Positions 60,601-64,000 of a stretch of 64,000 nucleotides of DNA are shown here, piece after piece. Origin of the DNA: Phoebastria nigripes. Taxonomy: Eukaryota > Chordata > Aves > Procellariiformes > Diomedeidae. Position numbers and translations under genes: made by a program. The DNA lies in assembly GCA_035582835.1 (NCBI GenBank), contig JAYKAV010003166.1:2230883-2294882 (forward strand). Reading direction: 5' to 3'. Each line of letters begins with the position of its first letter. Positions within the stretch are counted from its first letter, which is position 1. Under the pieces are notes generated by a model. That model did no database searches and was not told where the DNA came from. It saw only the letters and a program-made list of their open reading frames with translations.

Positions 60601-63600
60601 GAGATCCATCACACACCGCTCTTCAAATGAGCCACCCTATGCTTGTAGTAATCTGATTACGTGGCATGCCTTAAATGAAATTAAGCTGTTATTAAAGGCT
60701 TCAAAATATCCAGCTCTCTACCAGACTTCTGGTAAAGCATCCTGCCAATTTCTGCTCATCTTTTTAAAAGCGCACCCGTCCTATGACGGGATACAAATGG
60801 ATTTAACTTCTGCTGCGGTTGTTTGGTTCAAAACTAGCAAACTCACCATTAATTATTGATCTGACTTGTCAAGCTATAGCATCAATTATTGCAGCCCTGG
60901 CACATGGGGCTTTGGAATTAAAAGCATCCATAACCTTTGTGTGGAAAGGGCTTACTCTTTTTGGCTTAAGTATACCATTTTTCTTCCATGACATGTTCGT
61001 GACTTCTATACATATGGTCTCCACTCGCACGTGGCTGTTTCCCAGCGCAGGTAAGCCTCTGAGTTGATTAAATAACAGCAGTAAATGGTACCCAGACGGA
61101 CCCCCTGATAAGCATAAGGTTGGTTGTTTCTGGAGCTGACGCTCTGTTCCCTGGGGAGAGTGGAAACCGCCAAGTCACTATTTTTTCTCCTCAGTATGAA
61201 TGTCTTTCAGTTTTAGGCTTGTAAGAACATCTTTGCTTTTCATCCATTCCAGCTGTGACATATATTTGATAGCTAGAAATGGAAGTTATGGCCATCAGGG
61301 GTGGAAGGTGAATCAGTTGACATTTCCCTGGTGTAACAGAATTCAGATTTACTTCTGGAGGATGGGAAAATGACTCTGACAGAGAATCCTAAAATCCTGG
61401 GCTGGGGAAATATGTTTTTGTAATTGCACTTGTTGATGAAGAAAGGATATGCAAAGGATAGAGCAGTATTTCTTTTCTGACTCATTCAAGAAATATTAGC
61501 TTGCCAATTTTAGAAATCTATGTAGAATCACCTTGTAGTTATTAGGGCTGGGAGTTACAATGAATTACAGAGTCCTTAGAGCAATATTTCTGAGAGCTCT
61601 TATATAGACACATTTCTTAACACTGAAAAACAGGGAAATAATACTTCACATGGGATTTGTGGCTTTGCAAATGAAAGCAACACTTGCTCTTAGCAACATG
61701 AGTGCATAAAAGAGCTGAGTCTTCACTCTAACCTCAGTGGATGCTGTAATCCACAAATTAACGCTCACATTCTACCTGTTTGTGGGCTGCTGCTCCAAGT
61801 TGTACATTTCAGAGGGACCTTCTCCTCCAGAAGTGTTGTTGGGTCTCAGGCTTGGGCAGGCAGTTGCCAAGCTATTTTGTCCCCATTTCGTCGTGTTTTA
61901 TGGTTGGATTGGAAACTCCTCTGCCTTCCATGTTTTTTACAGCACCTGTTTCAAGACAACCTTCATCCTGCAGTGGCACCATATACTAAAATGAATGTGT
62001 TTATGAAGTATTAAGATCAAGAAGAAATTGTAAGATATGAGACTGGAGAGAAACTACTGAGTGTAACCCACAGTATCAATTTTTTCCCTTCAGGATCTCC
62101 CAGTTAAAGTAAATCAGCAAAGTCCTACTCTTTAGAGCCTCACATGTAGCTGCTATCCCTTGACAGAAAAGGAATCAAGCAGCCTGAGGATGTTGCACTT
62201 ATACACTCAACAGGGAGGTACAGCTGACAAAGTCTTTGTATCAAATGAATCCAAGTGAATGAGGCTAAAATAAAAAGCTCATCTATTTCAGAGAGAAAAA
62301 AAAATGGACATTTGCATAAAAGTTTTTGAGGAAAATGTTTCCATTTCATTTATCTGCTTTATTAGACAGGAAAAATTGGTCTCTGGACCTTACCAAAACA
62401 CATACCTTAAACCAGCCCATACAGCTAAGGATATTAAGCCAGTGAGCTCATCACATCCTTTCCTTTCATACCTGACCTGGAAGCTAAATTAATAAACAGT
62501 TTTCTGCCTTAGCTGGCCAGTCAGGTGTGGGAGCAGCTGAGAAAGCATGCTGAAGCTCCTTAAGACCCGGTCAGCAAACTGTGACTGCTTGAGGGATGCC
62601 TTTGGAGAGGGCAGAGCGGCAGCAGACCAGTGCCCTGATGTTGTTCCGTGGCTTCAGCTCAGTACCAGCCAAGGGGAATTGCTCAGATAAATAGTGAGGT
62701 CATGGGAGCTGGGTTAACTGCGGTCCGGTGTGATGGAAATTCATAACTAATGACTTCACCATGACCTATGAATAAGCATCTGAGCTTCCTGGTATGGTGA
62801 GTCAATGGTTAGCAGACCAGCCCTTGATATCTTACAAATGCATAGCTGCTGAAATAGAGACCTCCCAGAAGCCAGCAGGCTATGCCTAGGATCCTGTGCT
62901 TTGAAAACTAGAAGCAGCTTTCAGCTACTGATTCAATCCTCTGCCAAAAGCTACTCCTAGAGGTCATTAGGGCTGGAGATGCGTGGTGCTAAGGTAGTGC
63001 ATGGGGAAGTGCATGTGTGCTTGTGTGGTTCCTTCCTCCTCCTGCCTCTTCACAGGAGCCAACACTCCCTCGGCCAGTNGAGTTTCTGTGGGAAAAATTA
63101 CACCCAAATGGTTCTCCCTTTGCTCTAGACAGCAGACAGGGGAAGCTGAAGAGGTCAGTGGGCCACAATTGCCCTTCATCTCAAGGGAAACAAAGAAGTT
63201 GCTACTTCCTATTATTTGATTCAGAATTCAGGGNAAATAAAAATAGCATCAGTCATTGCACCTTTCTGGAACACTTCAAAAAACCATATACTTAGCTGGC
63301 CTAACCTTAACCAAGCTAGCTACTGGGTTTGGCACGTCTCTTGGCAGTGAAATAGAAGGGTTAGAAGGTTTCAATGGTTTGCCATTTCCCCTCAGACAGA
63401 CACACTCACTCCATGAAGGCTGAACGACATGGAAGAGTTTGGAGAGCTTGCAGATAGGCAACACAAGTGATCCCACCCATTTTTCTTGCACTTTCTGGCC
63501 CCACAGATGTTTGGGTATGGAGAGTCTTCTACAAGGATATGCAGGAAAACAGAGTGCAAGTAAACATTTCCATGATTGATTTTGTCAGTCCACTCACCCT

Positions 63601-64000
63601 CAGCATCTTCACCTGGTCCCACACGACCCTAAACTGATTAGTGAATTTACGGGTCACTTGAACAAGCGAGGTGTCAGTCAGCCACGCGACCACTGGGGAG
63701 CCCTGTCCCATGCACTATCAAAGCATCCTTGCTCTCTTCAGAAGAAGGGCTGTGCTTGGAAAAGCAAGCATGCCAAAGATGGATTAGTGAAAACACTTAT
63801 GCCCTTTAACAAGATAGATTAAAAATAATAAGTCTCATCAGGGGGCTCAGTTTAATGGCTGGGATTATGCCAGCAGTCGAGACGTAAGTGGAGGAAAGCT
63901 AACAGGAGATGTGTCCAGAAGAAACGTGTTCCCTTGACTTTCCTCACAAACTGGAGGAGAAAACCGGCTGATGATTCAGTTTTGCCTTTGATTCAACATA

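Larger units (their letters stand above)
49221..64000. other. Intergenic sequence to the right edge
   Basis: No gene, RNA gene or named transposon is recognisable. Single N calls are absent from 49048 to 56878. It contains a T31 run at 57607-57637 and a long minus-strand open frame at 55503-56261. By synteny with human, CHST15 would be expected further right on the + strand, but none of its exons is seen. Confidence 0.7.

Noticed and set aside
60819..61067. Hydrophobic 82-codon frame followed by CAG|GTAAGC, resembling a membrane-protein exon
   Set aside because: No family resemblance and no convincing upstream acceptor; one good donor match is common by chance.

Overview
This window is vertebrate nuclear DNA, most likely from a bird. 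Evidence is a multi-exon gene with GT-AG introns, three CR1-type LINE fragments (two with tails of the ATTCTATGA type), short introns and a low repeat load. CR1 of this kind also occurs in crocodilians and turtles, so the class call is an inference. It looks like a draft assembly: there are two runs of N (16 and 245 bases) and several dozen single N calls.

The only gene I can support is the 3' part of OAT, mitochondrial ornithine aminotransferase, on the + strand from the left edge to about 9.2 kb. Six coding exons (1946-2073, 3962-4084, 5677-5805, 6801-6914, 7723-7867, 8844-9004) join in frame. They encode the equivalent of human residues 175-439, plus two bases of codon 174, with no net length change against the human protein. 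The PLP lysine, the PLP-ring aspartate, the aromatic pair and the substrate-carboxylate arginine are all present. The 5' exons, encoding the mitochondrial targeting peptide and about the first 174 residues, lie outside the window to the left. Two AATAAA signals follow the stop.

From about 9.2 kb to 64 kb I see no recognisable gene. It is a non-coding stretch of moderate, variable GC, richer at about 14-29 kb. It holds an unrelated-subfamily CR1 tail at 33.0 kb, a longer CR1 ORF2 fragment with an assembly gap at 48.0-49.2 kb, a few microsatellites, and two small CpG-dense patches at 45.4 and 46.4 kb. In human, the 3' side of OAT faces a large gene-poor interval leading to CHST15. If synteny holds, this is the upstream regulatory territory of CHST15. 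That is inference, as no CHST15 exon is visible here.

I found no convincing new biological system. The best second-look items are: the T21-C15 homopolymer pair against an OAT splice acceptor; a duplicated poly-T motif at the 13.7 kb gap that suggests misassembly; the CpG patches with overlapping minus-strand open frames at 45-46.5 kb (one starting with a signal-anchor-like segment); a strong-looking cryptic exon at 14.7 kb; and a 252-codon minus-strand open frame at 55.5-56.3 kb.
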